Under the pieces are notes generated by a model. It was given only the letters and a program-made list of their open reading frames with translations. It was not told the origin of the DNA and searched no databases. Shown piece by piece: positions 10,701 to 22,520 of a stretch of 64,000 nucleotides of DNA. The first letter of the stretch is position 1, and each line of letters opens with the position of its first letter. The position numbers were made by a program, and so were the translations under genes. This DNA is from Canna indica (taxonomy: Eukaryota; Streptophyta; Magnoliopsida; Zingiberales; Cannaceae). Location: the NCBI GenBank assembly GCA_034359265.1, contig CP136896.1, positions 19,065,501 to 19,129,500 of the forward strand, read 5' to 3'.

Positions 10701-11363
10701 CGACGGTAGCCGGGATATGATTCAATGAGAAGGCCCGAGGGTCGGATGCCAAAGGCTTGATAAGCCGACGTAGCAGGTTATCATGTACAGTTGATGTTGA
10801 TGGATCCGTTGAGGGTCTGTAATCGCATTAGAAATAAATTTTACCTCCTTGTACATTCCTTTATTGCCTTATATGATATATATGCATGACCGAGGCTTAT
10901 GTGGAGGTTCATTTGAGCCACTCACTGAGTCACAAGTGGACTCACAGTTTATTTCTATTTCTGCAGAGCATGAGCAGTAGCTTGGTGTCGACGTGGTGTA
11001 GCTGGAGGGCAGAGGAGGTGTCATATCTTGTAGCAGCGTCCATGAGTCTTAGACTAGTGCCTAGTGATGTTGGTTTTGTTTCTGCACTGACGGTTGTAAT
11101 TGAAAAGAATTGTAAAACTTGATATTTGACTATTCGGTTTTGATGTTGATGTTTCTATTTGTTTTGAAAAACTTATATATTGTGACTTGCAAACTTTTAT
11201 AAAGTATGTTGAGTTTTCTTTCAGTCGACATGTCTTGGTTTTCTTGATGTTAGTGTAGATAGTAGGCTACGATGTAGGCCCTAGCCGATCACACTATCCT
11301 CAGTTGGGGTGTGACAAACCCCTCCCCCCCCCCCGCCCTTCTAGTATTGGGTTTCACACAACA
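7793..11363 (+). repeat. Copia-1 3' LTR, 5'-truncated and split
   Basis: It begins at ATGGCCAGTAG, matching the 5' LTR from about 4387 on, so about 425 bp of its 5' end is lost. The GGTCGACC-type array spans about 7808-8110 and the TATA box is near 8147. It reads to 8790, is interrupted by a solo LTR flanked by AACCC, then resumes at 11317 and ends CACACAACA. A C-run at 11325-11335 is near the resumption point. Confidence 0.8.
8791..11316 (+). mobile_element. Solo LTR, probably Ty3/gypsy-type, nested in Copia-1
   Basis: It starts TGTAAGACCC and ends GGGGTGTGACA, with the pentamer AACCC duplicated exactly on both sides (8786-8790, 11317-11321). At 2526 bp it has no internal pol sequence or second LTR, so it is a solo LTR left by LTR-LTR recombination. 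The long, GC-mixed U3 and the TGTAAGACCC...TGTGACA ends suggest a gypsy chromovirus. The superfamily is an inference, while the duplication is directly seen. Confidence 0.8.
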
Positions 11364-11883
11364 ATGACAACAATAAAGGTGGAATAGATTAATATGATAA
11401 GGAGCTAAAGTACATCAACTAAAGATCTCCTTGTAGAACCTAAAACTTATTTCAGTTAGTAAGAAATTGAGGTTTTCAATATCTATATTTAATACCTGCA
11501 TGTATTCCATTGAGTTCTAACATGCCTCTAAAAAGATTTTTCCCCTTTTTGTCCTCAGGTCAAAATAATGTTGATTTGATTTAAAGGATATTGGTTAGGC
11601 AGAGAAAAAGAAAAAAGATAATTCAGGAGAAAAGATGCTCACCAAGTTCTAATACTCATGGCTCTAAATATAAATCATGATCAAATGTGATTAAAATTGT
11701 ATATAATGATAACACAATGCATGAAGGGAACTTTTTTAAGAAAATAAATCAATCAAAATCACAACATAAAGCATGTATTCAAGAAAGTGATGAAAGGCAA
11801 TGTGATGAAACTAAGACAATAAGGACTAAGGAGTGTGAAATGACATTACATGTACAAATCATGATCACTTTACCATAACTTAC
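11364..11883. other. Spacer or intron downstream of the UTP10-like exons
   Basis: AT-rich, non-coding. It starts at the target duplication of Copia-1 and continues to the splice donor of the last recognised UTP10-like exon. No further exon is seen here. Confidence 0.4.
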
Positions 11884-12790
11884 CTTGTGATCTTGATTTC
11901 CTCTCATAGAAGGATTAAGGCCATTAAATAAGCCCAAAACCCTCTGCACATTATCAGTGTCCAACTTAGGAATGGCACCCAAAGTCTCCACGATAATTGC
12001 AGTACAAAAGCAAATAACAGGCTTTGAATGTTGAAACTCTTTCGTAGGAGATGCCTGCAAATTAACAGAAGACACGGTGCTCAGTCAAAATGATCTACTA
12101 CTGTAACACTTGCAATACAAGTAATGTAGTAAAATGGAAGGACAAGCAATTAAAGAACGAACATAGTTGCACAAAGTCTCCAAAAGTCCTTTATCATGAA
12201 TGCATTGTTGCACAATGACTTTCCTTGGTGGAGTCGCACCTGAAGCCTTGACGCCTTCAAGAAACACCCATTTACTATTTCTGAACAAAGGTTCCAAGAA
12301 GAGAAAAATAGCTAATGTGAGATCAGATGACACCAACAACCATGAGGCCAATAAATGAAGCAATCTGTAGATTAAGTACCCTAAATCCAGCAATTGAACA
12401 ATACTAACAAAGATGCTGGTATCATGGAAAGCTTGCGCACAAATAACAAGTTCATCCATATTGTATACATGAACTCTGCAACAAAGTTATAAATAATTAT
12501 AATAATAATAACTTTAGATAAATTAAGATAACCAACAAGCGCTTATATTGGAGTGGTCTCAATGTAAAGCCATACAAGTATCTGCGGATGAGATATTCAA
12601 ATGTCTTGAGAGCAGTGTCGAACTGCAAGTGACCAGAAAGCAATCGCATGTACAAGCATATTGACCTATTGACCTTCTCCTCTTCCTTTGGCACCATCTT
12701 TTCCCTGTCTAACTCAAGACTCATTTGGCTGAAAAGTATGTCTTTGTAGCTTCTAAACCTACTATCCAACTCGGATAAGGACATCCAGCC
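11884..12790 (-). pseudogene. UTP10/HEATR1-like gene fragment, four exons in frame
   Basis: Four exons (12790-12576, 12475-12380, 12280-12163, 12054-11884) with GT-AG introns and consistent phases give 200 codons without a stop. Recognisable stretches are LDSRFRSYKDILFSQMSLE, LRLLSG-like MRLLSGHLQFDTALKTFEYL, VHVYNMDELVICAQAFHDTS, FLEGVKASGATPPRKVIVQQ and SPTKEFQHSKPVICFC. They fit the N-terminal part of UTP10/HEATR1, a nucleolar HEAT-repeat subunit of the small-subunit processome. No first exon with the family's N terminus is found upstream and no later exon before Copia-1. A CACTA-like end lies 760 bp away, so capture by a transposon is likely; a real gene with huge introns is the alternative. 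Confidence 0.55.
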
Positions 12791-13349
12791 CTAAAATTCA
12801 GTTTCAAAACACAAGAAAATACAAAATCATGAACATGTATTCAATAAATTGCCGAGCCAACTATTCATTGACAAAAGATCCGAAATTTTCAAGACCAAAA
12901 ATGGGAAGGCAGAAAGATCCAAAATAAAGAAAGAACAATACTAGAACAAAAGTGATCATACCTAGGATCGATCTTGGAAGAATGGTCCCTCGCGAGATGT
13001 AGTACGTCGTAGTTGTTAATGAATTATATAATTCATGAACACCTATCAAATAAATGGATTTTTGATGTGCACGGAGATTGGCACCGTGGGATCGAGAAAA
13101 AAGAAAGGAACTAGAGGAAATAAGGAGACACGGCGGGAGATAGGGTGCTAATGGCCATGTCGGTGAGCACATTTCGGCGATTTCACAAGCTAGCGGGAAC
13201 CAATGACGGCGATTGAAGGATCGGGGCAGAGATGGGAAGCGACGCGGGAGAGAATGGCGATTGCAGAAGAGGCGCAGAGAGGTGGGAGAGGTGCAGGATT
13301 AGGAAAAAAATGCGGAGAGGTGGAAGAAGCACGGGATTAGGGAAAAGCA
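12791..13349. other. Sequence upstream of the UTP10-like exons
   Basis: On the minus strand this is first a CT-rich, GC-richer block resembling a 5' leader (about 13140-13345), then AT-rich sequence up to the first recognised acceptor. A minus-strand frame at 13172-12861 has no recognisable domain. Confidence 0.35.
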
Positions 13350-13551
13350 CGATGTACTTGATGAATACTTATTATTTTTTTAATTTTAAGATAATTAATT
13401 AATTTTAACCATATAAAAATTTAGTGACCAAACATTTATTATAAATAGAATGTGTGACAATTTTCTTTGTTTGCCTCTAAATCTTATACCTGGGGACAAA
13501 GAATTGATGGTCTCTAAAAATTTGCCTCTATTGGAGGCTTTTGTTGTAGTG
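13350..13551. repeat. CACTA-like terminus
   Basis: Read on the minus strand the end is CACTACAACAAAAGCCTCC followed by paired short motifs (GAGGCAAATTTTTAGAGACC and GAGGCAAAC), as in subterminal regions of CACTA elements. It differs from the terminus at 3431, so it belongs to another element. The partner end was not found in the window. Confidence 0.45.
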
Positions 13552-15304
13552 TGATGAGGTGTGGGGCTACCCAATTGAGGTGAGGTGCCCTTGGTCGAGA
13601 TAAAGAACTAGGGCCCCAAAGTTCCTGGTCACAAATGAGTCGTTCCTTTCACCATAGTCTCTCCACTAAGTTCGATTTCAGAGGGCTCCCAGTGTAAGGT
13701 GCAAGCGCATCCAAGCACTCCCCCCCCCCCAAAGCAACGATGGTCTTCTTCCGATGAGCACCTAGATCGAGCTCCCAATGCACTCAAAAATGATTTGCCT
13801 CCCTGTATGTCTGTGAGCATTTTGGCTCATGGTGAGGATTGGTTGTGCAAAGAGCATAGGGCCTCCACAATGTCCTTTAAAGAGGTTTTCAATCAGATCA
13901 TTTTGTAGAGTTGGTCGTTGGGCCACCTTGGGGTGCTTGTGCCAAACGACACCGACATCCCTTCTCAAGATCAAGATGTTGGTCAGAGTCGATCCACCAT
14001 AGGGTGTTGGTCGCCTCATATGGGGTGACCTTGGATATACTAAGAGTTTGATGGTCCATCTTAATATATTTTAGAGCGGCTCAACTCATTAGACCAATAG
14101 CCTTGGTCGACCGAGAGAGTGTCAGACACTTTATATTCCTCGTCTAGTCGGTTGTCCATATCGGTCTGAACTTCATGTGGCCATGTGAGTCCTCTCTAGG
14201 GATCCCATGCCTGACTATGTTCCCTTTGTAGCGAGAGTTGCTTAGTTGAGTAGTGGTCGAGCGTTGTAAAGGGAAGAGCCACTCTTCGAAATCGAGTTCA
14301 ATTGGTGTAGTCGAGGTCGTGGCTTCCTCTTTAAGGGCGGTTAGTTTGGCGAAACCCTAGTTGATTCGACCTTGAAGCTTGGGGCTTCGTGCGCTTGTAT
14401 TATGTTGTAGATTGGTGTGCATGATTTATGAGATCGTTCATAACAATGTGTTTGTTTCATAGGATATAGCTGACGGATATGATTTGTTAAATCTTATCCA
14501 TTGTTTGCTACAAGCTTTGTATATCATTTAACTTGGATATGACAGGATCCAACTCCGATTCTAATGGGATAAAGATATCCTCTCGGGACGGGAGGAGAGG
14601 GGGTTGGGAATTAAAAACCCTAGGATTTTTCTTTTCTCACTATTTAAGTTTTGGATATTTGTGATAAGTCAATTTTATTTCGGTTTTTAGATATATTTTG
14701 TCAATTTTTTTATTATTATTTATGTTAAAATAATTATTTAAATTTAATTTCATAATTTTTAAAATGATAAGTTGGTAAAAATTAAATTTAAGTATTAAAT
14801 TACTAATATCTGACTCCTTATCCGAAGCCAACACAAACATAAGATTTCGAAATCATGCCTTATCCAATCTTCTTCTTTGAGATTTCAATAAACGTCAGAT
14901 ACGATATAAGCTTATCCCACATAATTCTTATCATGATTAATTATAATTGAATTTCTATCCGATTGAAATCATATCATGCGAAACAAATGCACCATAAGTT
15001 TTAGATAAATTGGTTTAATTTTCCTACTTAGCCTTCCAGCGATTTTTCTTATGTTTGTTTCAAATTTACACATAGAGGCAAGTAGTAGTGATCGCAATTT
15101 TTCTCTTTTATTAGTTTCATTTCATTTACATTATTTTTTATATAAAATATTATAATCATTTTTATTAAAATTAAGTATTTGTTTAATCTTTTTGTTATTG
15201 TCATTAATTTATCCTTATCGCATTCTCTCTTAGACGATATCCTAGATATTGATCATTCAAGTGGAAAACCCTAGCCTTACTCCTATCAACTAATTTTTTC
15301 ATAT
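13552..15304. other. Unassigned intergenic sequence
   Basis: 13552-14470 is moderately GC-rich and has short frames on both strands without recognisable domains. 14470-15304 is AT-rich. It may be old transposon debris. No gene can be supported. Confidence 0.4.
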
Positions 15305-15500
15305 GCCTTTTTAATTTAAGAGTAAATATCAAAAGAAATACGAACTTGGAATCTTTTTTAATTTTTAGCATAAATTTGTTTCGTTAGCAAAAAAATACAT
15401 GAATTATTATTTCGTTACCTCGTTTAGTATGCACCGTCATTTTTGACGATTTTTGAAGACGTGTTACTTAACGACAACGATATGGAAAATTACTATCCTA
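15305..15500 (+). repeat. Left long terminal inverted repeat
   Basis: It pairs with the reverse complement of 23215-23425 over nearly 200 bp with moderate divergence. The order of matching blocks is AATTTTTAG, TTAGCAAAAAAATACATGAA, CTCGTTTAG and GACGATTTTTG. Confidence 0.6.
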
Positions 15501-15611
15501 TGTGATGTTTATTACGATTTTACCCTTAGATCTATGTGACGTGGCAAAGGATAAATTTGTAATTTGTTCCCTCTCAAATTCCTAATTTATTCTTCTCCTA
15601 CTCAAGGCGAT

Positions 15612-16343
15612 TGTTGAAATGCACCTATTTGAAGCTTATTTTAATCAAATTTTGAGTAATTTATTTATTCAATTATTGATGTAATTTAATAGAATTAAAA
15701 TGTGCAATAAATAGTCTAATATGAGAGGTTTAATGAGAAAATTATATAGTTCAAGTAGGAATTATATAATCAAGTTTTATATGCCCAAGAAGGGGCATAT
15801 GAAGAGGTGCATTTATGTTGTTTGCGAAAACTAGGCTTTCGTCCCACATGAAAAAATATATTAATTTTATATTAGTCTATAAGTATTAGGGTGTATGCTT
15901 AATTACTTGTGTGGACAAAGTGGAAGGTCAAGAGACGACATTAATGCGGTGCACTACACCGCACAGCGCGGGCGCGTCGCATTGGTGCTTTGGCGCTTTT
16001 AGGCACACTTTGCACGTACATGAATCAGAGCACTCAATATTTGATTAATTGGAGAGTTAATTTCGAGATATTTTGCTTATTAATCAAATTGACTGTTGCT
16101 AATTCATAATAGTGAGCATCAATTTCGAAATTAACTATGGATTAATCTATATAAATCAACCTCGAAATCTACAAGAATCAATATGAAATTTCTCTCATTC
16201 TGATCTTTCTCTACTTGCTGCAACCTTTCAAAAGTGTTTCATCAATTCTGGAGGTGTATTGCTACGGGGCAATAGAGACCTTAAGGATAGGGATCACCCG
16301 TCAACCTCTTGATCTTCTTCGATTCTACCCCCAAACTCTAACG
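15612..16343 (+). repeat. Copia-2 5' LTR
   Basis: It matches the 3' LTR but lacks about 110 bp near 16015. TATA box TATATAAAT lies at 16148-16156. It ends at CTCTAACG, where the 3' LTR has CTCTAACA. It contains CAATAGAGACCTTAAG at 16270-16285, which is complementary to the site just after the LTR. Confidence 0.85.
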
Positions 16344-16345
16344 AT

Positions 16346-16361
16346 CTTAAGGTCTCTATTG
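16346..16361 (+). promoter_or_regulatory. Possible self-complementary priming site
   Basis: CTTAAGGTCTCTATTG begins two bases after the LTR and is the exact 16-nt reverse complement of 16270-16285 within the same LTR. The gag ATG follows at 16364, leaving no room for the usual TGGTATCAGAGC site. A role in priming is inference; the complementarity is directly seen. Confidence 0.5.
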
Positions 16362-16363
16362 AG

Positions 16364-19300
16364 ATGGATTCAGAGTCGTTCAAGATCATGAACCAGGATT
16401 TCATCAAGCTCGATCGATTTGACGGCAACAACTTCAATCGCTGGCAAGACAAGATGAAGTTCCTTCTGATGGTGCTCAAGATCGCCTATGTCCTGGACCC
16501 GAACCTTCAACCTGTTCCTGAAGATCCAAAGCCAGTTGAAGGCCAAGATCCAGATCAAGCGACGATCAACTCTCTGTACGAGCAGAGAAAGAAGAGGACC
16601 GAAAATGAGGAGCTTGCGCGCGGACACATCCTCAACACTCTCGGATCGGCTGTACGACCTCTACACCAATGTTCGGTCGCCAAGAGAGCTATAGGAAGCC
16701 CTGGAATTTAAATACAAGGCCGAGGAGGTTGACAATAAACCTATTCTTGAGCAAGTGCATGAGCTCCAGGTTATTGTCAACAAACTGAGGGTCCTAAAGA
16801 TCGTCTTGCCTGAAACTTTCCAAGTTGGAGCAATAATTGCTAAACTACCTCCAACCTGGAAGGATTATGCTAAGAGATTGATGCATAAAAATGATGACTT
16901 CTCCTTGAAACAAATTCAGAAGCATCTACGTATCGAGGAAGAAGCCCGAAAATGCGATGCTAAGAACTTGAACCAAGGACAATCTAGCGTTAACTGTGTG
17001 GAGGGCAAGAAAAAAGGACCAAGACAGTTCAAGAAGAAAAATGTACAGTTTAAGAAACCCGGACAGAAACCAAAACCCGATCCTAACAAAAAAAAAGGCA
17101 AATGTCACGTTTGTGGAGAAACAAGACATTATGCCAGAGAATGTCAACATCGCAAGAGTGGATCTGCATCTGCTAACATGGTTGAGGAGAACCTTGTAGC
17201 AATGGTTTCAGATCTCACTCTTGATGTAGCCATGATCTCTGAAATAAATATGGCTAGTGAGCCATCTGGATGGTGGTTGGATTCTGGAGCCACCGTTCAT
17301 ATTTGTAACAATCGAGAACTGTTCAAAATTTTTACTGAAGTTGTTGGACATGAAGTACAAATGGGTAACAGTTCCCGTGCCAATGTTGGAGGCAAAGGAA
17401 CTGTAGAGATCAACTTCACTTCTGGGAAGAAACTTACATTAGTTAATGTTTTGTTTGTTTCGAAAATTAGAAATAGTCTAATTTCTTTTTGTCTTTTGGA
17501 TAAGAAAGGTTTTAAAATTTCTGTTGAGTCTAGCAAAATAATTCTGACTAAGAATAGAGTCTTTGTTGGAAAGGGTTATGAATGTAATGTCATGTACAAG
17601 TCATCTATCAATAATATAAGCAATGTTTCTGTTTATTCTTGCTTTTCAATTTCTTTATGGCATAGTCGATTAGGACATGTGAATGCTAAGAACTTGAATG
17701 TTATGCATGCAATGAGACTTATAAATATTGATAGCAATAAACTTGATAAATATGAAATTTGTGTTAGATCAAAAATTGTGAGAAAGCCTTTTTCAAGGGT
17801 ACAAAGAGAATCACAATTATTAGATTTAATACATACTGATTTATGTGAATTAAATGGAATATTGACTAGGGGTGGAAAGCGATATTTTATTACATTTATT
17901 GATGATGCTAGTAGATATTCATATATTTACTTGTTGAAGACAAAAGATGAAGCTCTTGCCTTCTTTAAAAAATATAAATCAGAAGTAGAAAATCAACTTG
18001 AGAAAAAGATTAAAATTCTTCGTTCTTATAGAGGCATGAAATTTTGCTCAAATGAATTTAATGTCTTTTGTGAAGATAATGGTATCATTCACCAAACAAG
18101 TGTTGCTTATACACCACAACAAAATGGTATAGCAGAAAGAAAAAATCGCATATTTCATGACATGATAAATTGTATGCTAAACCATGCAAACTTACCCTAT
18201 AATTTATGAGGAGAGGCCCTCTTGACTGCCTGCCATATACAGAATAGGATTCCTAGTTCGGTGGTGAAAACTAGTCCCTACAAGATATGGAAAGGTAGAA
18301 AGCCTAACATAAATTATTTCAAAGTGTGGGGGTGTATTGCCTATTTCAGAGTTCCAGACCCTAAAAGAACAAAGTTAGGTGATAGAGCTATTAAGAGCGT
18401 ATTTGTAGGATATGCTATTAATAGTAAATCCTATAGACTTCTAGACTTAGAGTCAAACACAATAACTGAGTCTAGGGATGTGGAATTCTTCGAGAATAAA
18501 TTTTCAAAAGATGTTGAAAATGAAGAAACTCCCACACTTGACAAAACTAGAGGTCCTACAAAGTCTATGGTTGAGATTGGGGAACCTAGCGTTCCAGAAC
18601 AACCTATAGAACCTAGAAGGAGTACTAGGGTAAGAATAGAGAAGAACTTAAATAAAGACTTCATCTCATCTCAATCTCTGTTATTTTTGGTAGAAGGGGA
18701 CCAACATAACGAAGTGACAAATGAGATACCCTACATTTATAGTCTTGAGACTGATCCTACATCATTTAAAGAATCTATGGCTTCTAGGGATGCTACCTTC
18801 TGGAAGGAAGCTGTTAATGATGAAATGGATTCAATCTTAGGGAATAATACTTGGGTATTGACAAATTTGCTAAGTGGCTCTAAACCCATAGGGTGCAAAT
18901 GGGTGTTTAGGAGAAAATATAATACCAATGGTACTATCTCTGCCTTTAAAGCTAGATTAGTATCTAAAGGATTTAGACAAGTAGAAGAGGTTGACTATTT
19001 TGACACTTATGCACTAGTAGCTAGGGTTACTTCCATTAGGATCCTCTTTGCCATGACTTCTCTTTATGATCTGTTTGTTCATCAAATGGATGTAAAGACA
19101 ACATTCTTGAATGGCAACTTGAATGAGGAAGTGTATATGGAACAACCAGAAGGGTTCATTACTCCCGGTAACGAGACTAAAGTGTGTAAGTTAGTCAAGT
19201 CTCTTTATGGTCTAAAACAAGCACCAAAATAATGGCACAAGAGATTTGATATTGCTATTTTAAACTTTTGGTTTAAATATACCAGTGCAGACAAGTGCCT

Positions 19301-20300
19301 ATATTCTAAAACCACTTCGGACTATATGGTGATAGTCTGTTTGTAAGTCGATGATATGCTGATCATTAGTACAAATATGGTTGGAATAAATGAGATTAAA
19401 ATGTATCTATCCTCTGTCTTTAAGATGAAAGACTTGGGTGAAGTAGATACTATTTTAGGTATCAAAGTGAGAAAACATAATTGAGGTTTTGTATTAAGCC
19501 AATCCCATTATATTGAGAAAGTAATCTCTAAATTTAGTTACCTCGAGATTAAGGAGGTGAACACTCCTTTTGACTGTGGTTTGAAACTACAAGAAAATAC
19601 TGGTATAGCTATTGCTCAGCTAGAGTGCGCAAGTGTTATTGGTAGCCTTATGTACGCTATGCACTGCACTAGGCCAGATATTTCTTTTGCAGTTTCTAAA
19701 CTCAGTAGATACACAAGCAAACCAAACGTTGATCACTGGAAAGCTATTAGTAGGGTACTTGGATACCTTAAGAGGACTAGTAGCTTGGGTTTGTTTTATA
19801 CTAAGTTCCCTAGTGTGTTGGAAGGGTACTCTAATGCGAACTGAATAAATAGTGTAGGAGATAATAAGTCCACAAGTGGGTAGATTTTCACTCTTGCCGG
19901 TGGGGCTATTTCTTGTGCAAGCAAGAAACAGACGTGTATCTCTCATTCCACTATTGAATCCGAATTCATAGCTCTAGCTCAAGCTGGACGGTTGGCTGAG
20001 TGAATAAGAAATATGTTATTGGACATAGATCTTTGGCCAAGTCCAATGCCTTCCATTTCACTATATTGTGATAGTGAAGCCACGCTATCAAAAGCGTATA
20101 GCGTTACCTACAATGGTAAGTCTAGACATATTGGTCTAAGACACGAGTTTGTGAGACAATTAATACATGATAGTATTATAACAATTGTCTATGTAAAGTC
20201 AAGTAAAAACTTGGTGGATCCACTTACTAAGCCTCTGACGAGAGACTTAATAAGCTTGACTACACGAGATATGGGACTTAAACCACTGAGTCAGGGGTGA
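16364..20300 (+). pseudogene. Copia-2 gag-pol polyprotein, inactivated
   Basis: Gag starts with MDSESFKIMNQDFIKLDRFD. A frameshift occurs near 16640, after which one frame runs to 20300 with stops at 16692, 18207, 19230, 19344, 19482, 19842, 19881 and 20001. Domains in order are the zinc knuckle CHVCGETRHYARECQ (near 17103), protease WWLDSGATVHIC (17272), integrase HHCC region with one Cys replaced by Tyr (near 17757), integrase core TPQQNGIAERKNR, RT FKARLVSKGF and HQMDVKTTFLNG with a stop replacing the Tyr of YVDD (19344), and RNase H (from about 19860). The second integrase Asp is Tyr (LRSYRG). It is dead in cis. Confidence 0.9.
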
Positions 20301-20815
20301 TGGATACCCAACCTATTCTCTAGGTTACCCCTAGTTTATAGATTTAATGGGAAAAACGAGTCACAGTTGCTGGTTATATCACTATCTTGTGGTCTCATAT
20401 GGTAGTATTATGATAGTAGTGACTGTTGCGTGACTAAGGATGAGCTATGCTCTTAATAAAGTGCTGCACTTATAGCAACAGAAGTGCTAGAGAAACACTT
20501 TGCCTATATGAACTAGAAGTGGTGCCGCTTCTTATAGAGAGTTGTGGTTTACTCTCTTAGAGGTTCATGAAATAGGATATTGCACATGGCCTTAATAGCG
20601 CCAAGCAATATGATTGCTCAACTAGAGAGTGAATTGTTTGTGTGTGACAATTCCGGTTGTGTCATAAAGGAGTAGAGGTTTAATCTACGGACACCGTCAA
20701 CTCCGACACAACTTTGAAATGTTTACACTAAGGGAAGGTTTAATGATTCGTCACACATTCTTCTATCCAAATAATTCTTGGAGATGATTTATTTGGTCAA
20801 ATGTAGTTTTCCAAA

Positions 20816-20827
20816 CAAGTGGGGGAT
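20816..20827 (+). other. Polypurine tract of Copia-2
   Basis: AAGTGGGGGAT lies directly before the TGTTGAAA start of the 3' LTR. This position and composition fit the plus-strand primer. Confidence 0.8.
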
Positions 20828-21674
20828 TGTTGAAATGCACCTATTTGAAGTTTATTTTAATCAAATTTTGAGTAATTTATTTATTCAATTATTAATATAA
20901 TTTAAGAGAATTAAAAGATGCAATAGATAGTCTAATATGAGAGGTTTAATGAGAAAATTATATAGTTTAAGTAGGAATTATATAATCAAGTTTTATATGC
21001 CCAAGAAGGGGCATATGAAGAGGTGCATTCATGTTGTTTGCGAAAACTAGACTTTAGTCACACATGAAAAAATATACTAATTTTATATTGGTCTATAAGC
21101 ATTAGTGTGTATGATTAATTACTTGTGTGGACAAAGTGGAAGGTCAATAGACGACATTAGTGCGGTGCACCGCACCGCACAGCGCGGGCACGAGCACGGG
21201 CATGTCGCAAAGTCGCATTGGCGATTTTAGGCGCACTTTGCACGTGCGCATTGTCGCTAGGAGCCTCGCCCGAGCCGTGAGCCAACCTTTTTGTCGGGTC
21301 TGACCTTGATTCGAATTCGAACCTAGTGACTGTTGGAATTCAACAGTTACATGAATCAGAGCACTCAATATTTGATTAATTGAAGAGTTAATTTTGAGAT
21401 ATTTTGCTCATTAATCAAATTGATTGTTGCTAATTCATAATAATGAGCATCAATTTCGAAATTAACTATATATTAATCTATATAAATCAACCTCGAAATC
21501 TACAAGAATCAATTTGAAATTTCTCTCATTCTGATCTTTCTCTACTTGCTGCAATCTTTCAAAAGTGTTTGATCAATCCTGAAGGTGTATTGCTACGGGA
21601 CAATAGAGACCTTAAGGACAAGGATCACCCGTCAACCTCTTGATCTTCTTAGATTCTACCCCCAAACTCTAACA
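20828..21674 (+). repeat. Copia-2 3' LTR
   Basis: 847 bp, starting TGTTGAAATGCACC and ending CTCTAACA, followed by the GCGAT duplication. It is more complete than the 5' LTR because it keeps a GC-rich block near 21190-21350. Confidence 0.9.
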
Positions 21675-21704
21675 GCGATCATGACGACGAGAACCCCCAG
21701 AATC

Positions 21705-22520
21705 TCAAAGCACTATCCTCCGCGCCTTCCTTCGCTCCGTCTCCACCTCCACCGCCCCCCACCCTCCCGTCGCCGCCTGGTGGCGCACCGTCCGCCTCTA
21801 CACCGACCAGACCAGCGCCAATGTCTCCGCCACCATCCTCCTCGGCACCGAGCACTCCGACCGCCGCTACTCCCGCGGCCGTGCCCTCACCCGCCTCGAC
21901 ATCCCATCTTCCCGACAGAGATCGCCGACCACATGGCGACACGCCCATGTGGTCGGCGGAGTGCAGGTGGAACACGAGCAGCTGCTGCGCGAAGGCGACG
22001 GTGCCGAGGAGCATGGTCATCTCGTCGTGGAGCTGCGCCTTGACGTGGTCGAAGATGACCGCGAAGGCGGCGTAGATGAGGAGGGTGAGAGAGATGGCGG
22101 CGTGCTCGAAGTTGTGGAGGTGGTTGAAGGGGATGGTGTCGTCGTCGTCGAAGGGCTGGTGCTTCTTAGGGCCGATGACGAGCTCCATGGAGATGGAGGT
22201 GAGGCTGCCGGCGATGATGAGGTAGAGCTCAAGGTGCCTGAGCTTGGAGGCGGGAAACCACGGAAGAGAAACATAGGAGCTTGGAGGCAGCGCTGCAGAG
22301 ATGCCCTCGCAGAGGCCGGCGATCTCTGTCGGGAAGATGGGATGTCGAGGCGGGTGAGGGCACGACTGCGGGAGTAGCGGCGGTCGGAGTGCTCGGCGCC
22401 GAGGAGGACGGTGGCGGAGACATTGGCACCGGTCTGGTCGGTGTAGAGGCGGACGGTGCGCCACCAGGCGACGACGAAGGCGAAGACGGAGCGAAGGAAG
22501 GTGCGGAGGATGTAGGGTGT
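21705..22520. repeat. Inverted repeat flanking a captured gene fragment
   Basis: Arms at about 21705-21936 and 22311-22520 are reverse complements (for example CCTGGTGGCGCACCGTCCGC near 21776 and its complement near 22455). The loop is the TMEM45-like fragment. The arms are GC-rich and one of their frames looks like cellular coding sequence, with WWRTVRLYTDQT, that I cannot name. Confidence 0.75.
21942..22316 (-). pseudogene. TMEM45/DUF716-like membrane protein fragment
   Basis: The minus frame includes SKLRHLELYLIIAGSLTSIS, MELVIGPKKHQP, NHLHNFEHAAISLTLLIYAA and QLLVFHLHSADHMGV, matching the plant DUF716 (TMEM45) membrane protein family. Hydrophobic helices alternate with short loops. Both ends run into the flanking inverted repeat, so start, stop and the rest of the domain are missing. 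It is a captured internal piece, not a gene. Function in the family is poorly known. Confidence 0.65.

Larger units (their letters stand above)
3963..11363 (+). mobile_element. Ty1/copia retrotransposon (Copia-1), internally deleted
   Basis: The left LTR starts TGTTGGC at 3963. The right LTR ends CACACAACA at 11363. Flanking pentamers ATGAT (3958-3962) and ATGAC (11364-11368) fit a slightly decayed target duplication. Between the LTRs are a degenerate initiator-Met primer site, an open gag frame, a protease remnant, a scrap of integrase and a scrap of reverse transcriptase (RT). Most of pol and the first 420 or so bases of the 3' LTR are deleted. A later solo LTR (8791-11316) interrupts the 3' LTR. 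The element can only be moved in trans, if at all. Confidence 0.85.
15612..21674 (+). mobile_element. Ty1/copia retrotransposon (Copia-2), full length but decayed
   Basis: Two LTRs start TGTTGAAATGCACC (15612 and 20828). The element is flanked by an exact GCGAT duplication (15607-15611 and 21675-21679). Gag-pol lies between the LTRs in the order gag, protease, integrase, RT, RNase H, which defines copia. Eight in-frame stops and one frameshift disable it. A purine tract precedes the 3' LTR, but no tRNA-type primer site follows the 5' LTR. Confidence 0.9.

Noticed and set aside
3432..13551. A single large CACTA spanning from 3432 to 13551
   Set aside because: 3432 does not start with CACTA, the termini at 3431 and 13551 differ in sequence, and the shared TGA flank can arise by chance.
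13629..14019. Overlapping frames of 63-85 codons
   Set aside because: No domain, no splice logic and no codon bias; treated as unassigned sequence.
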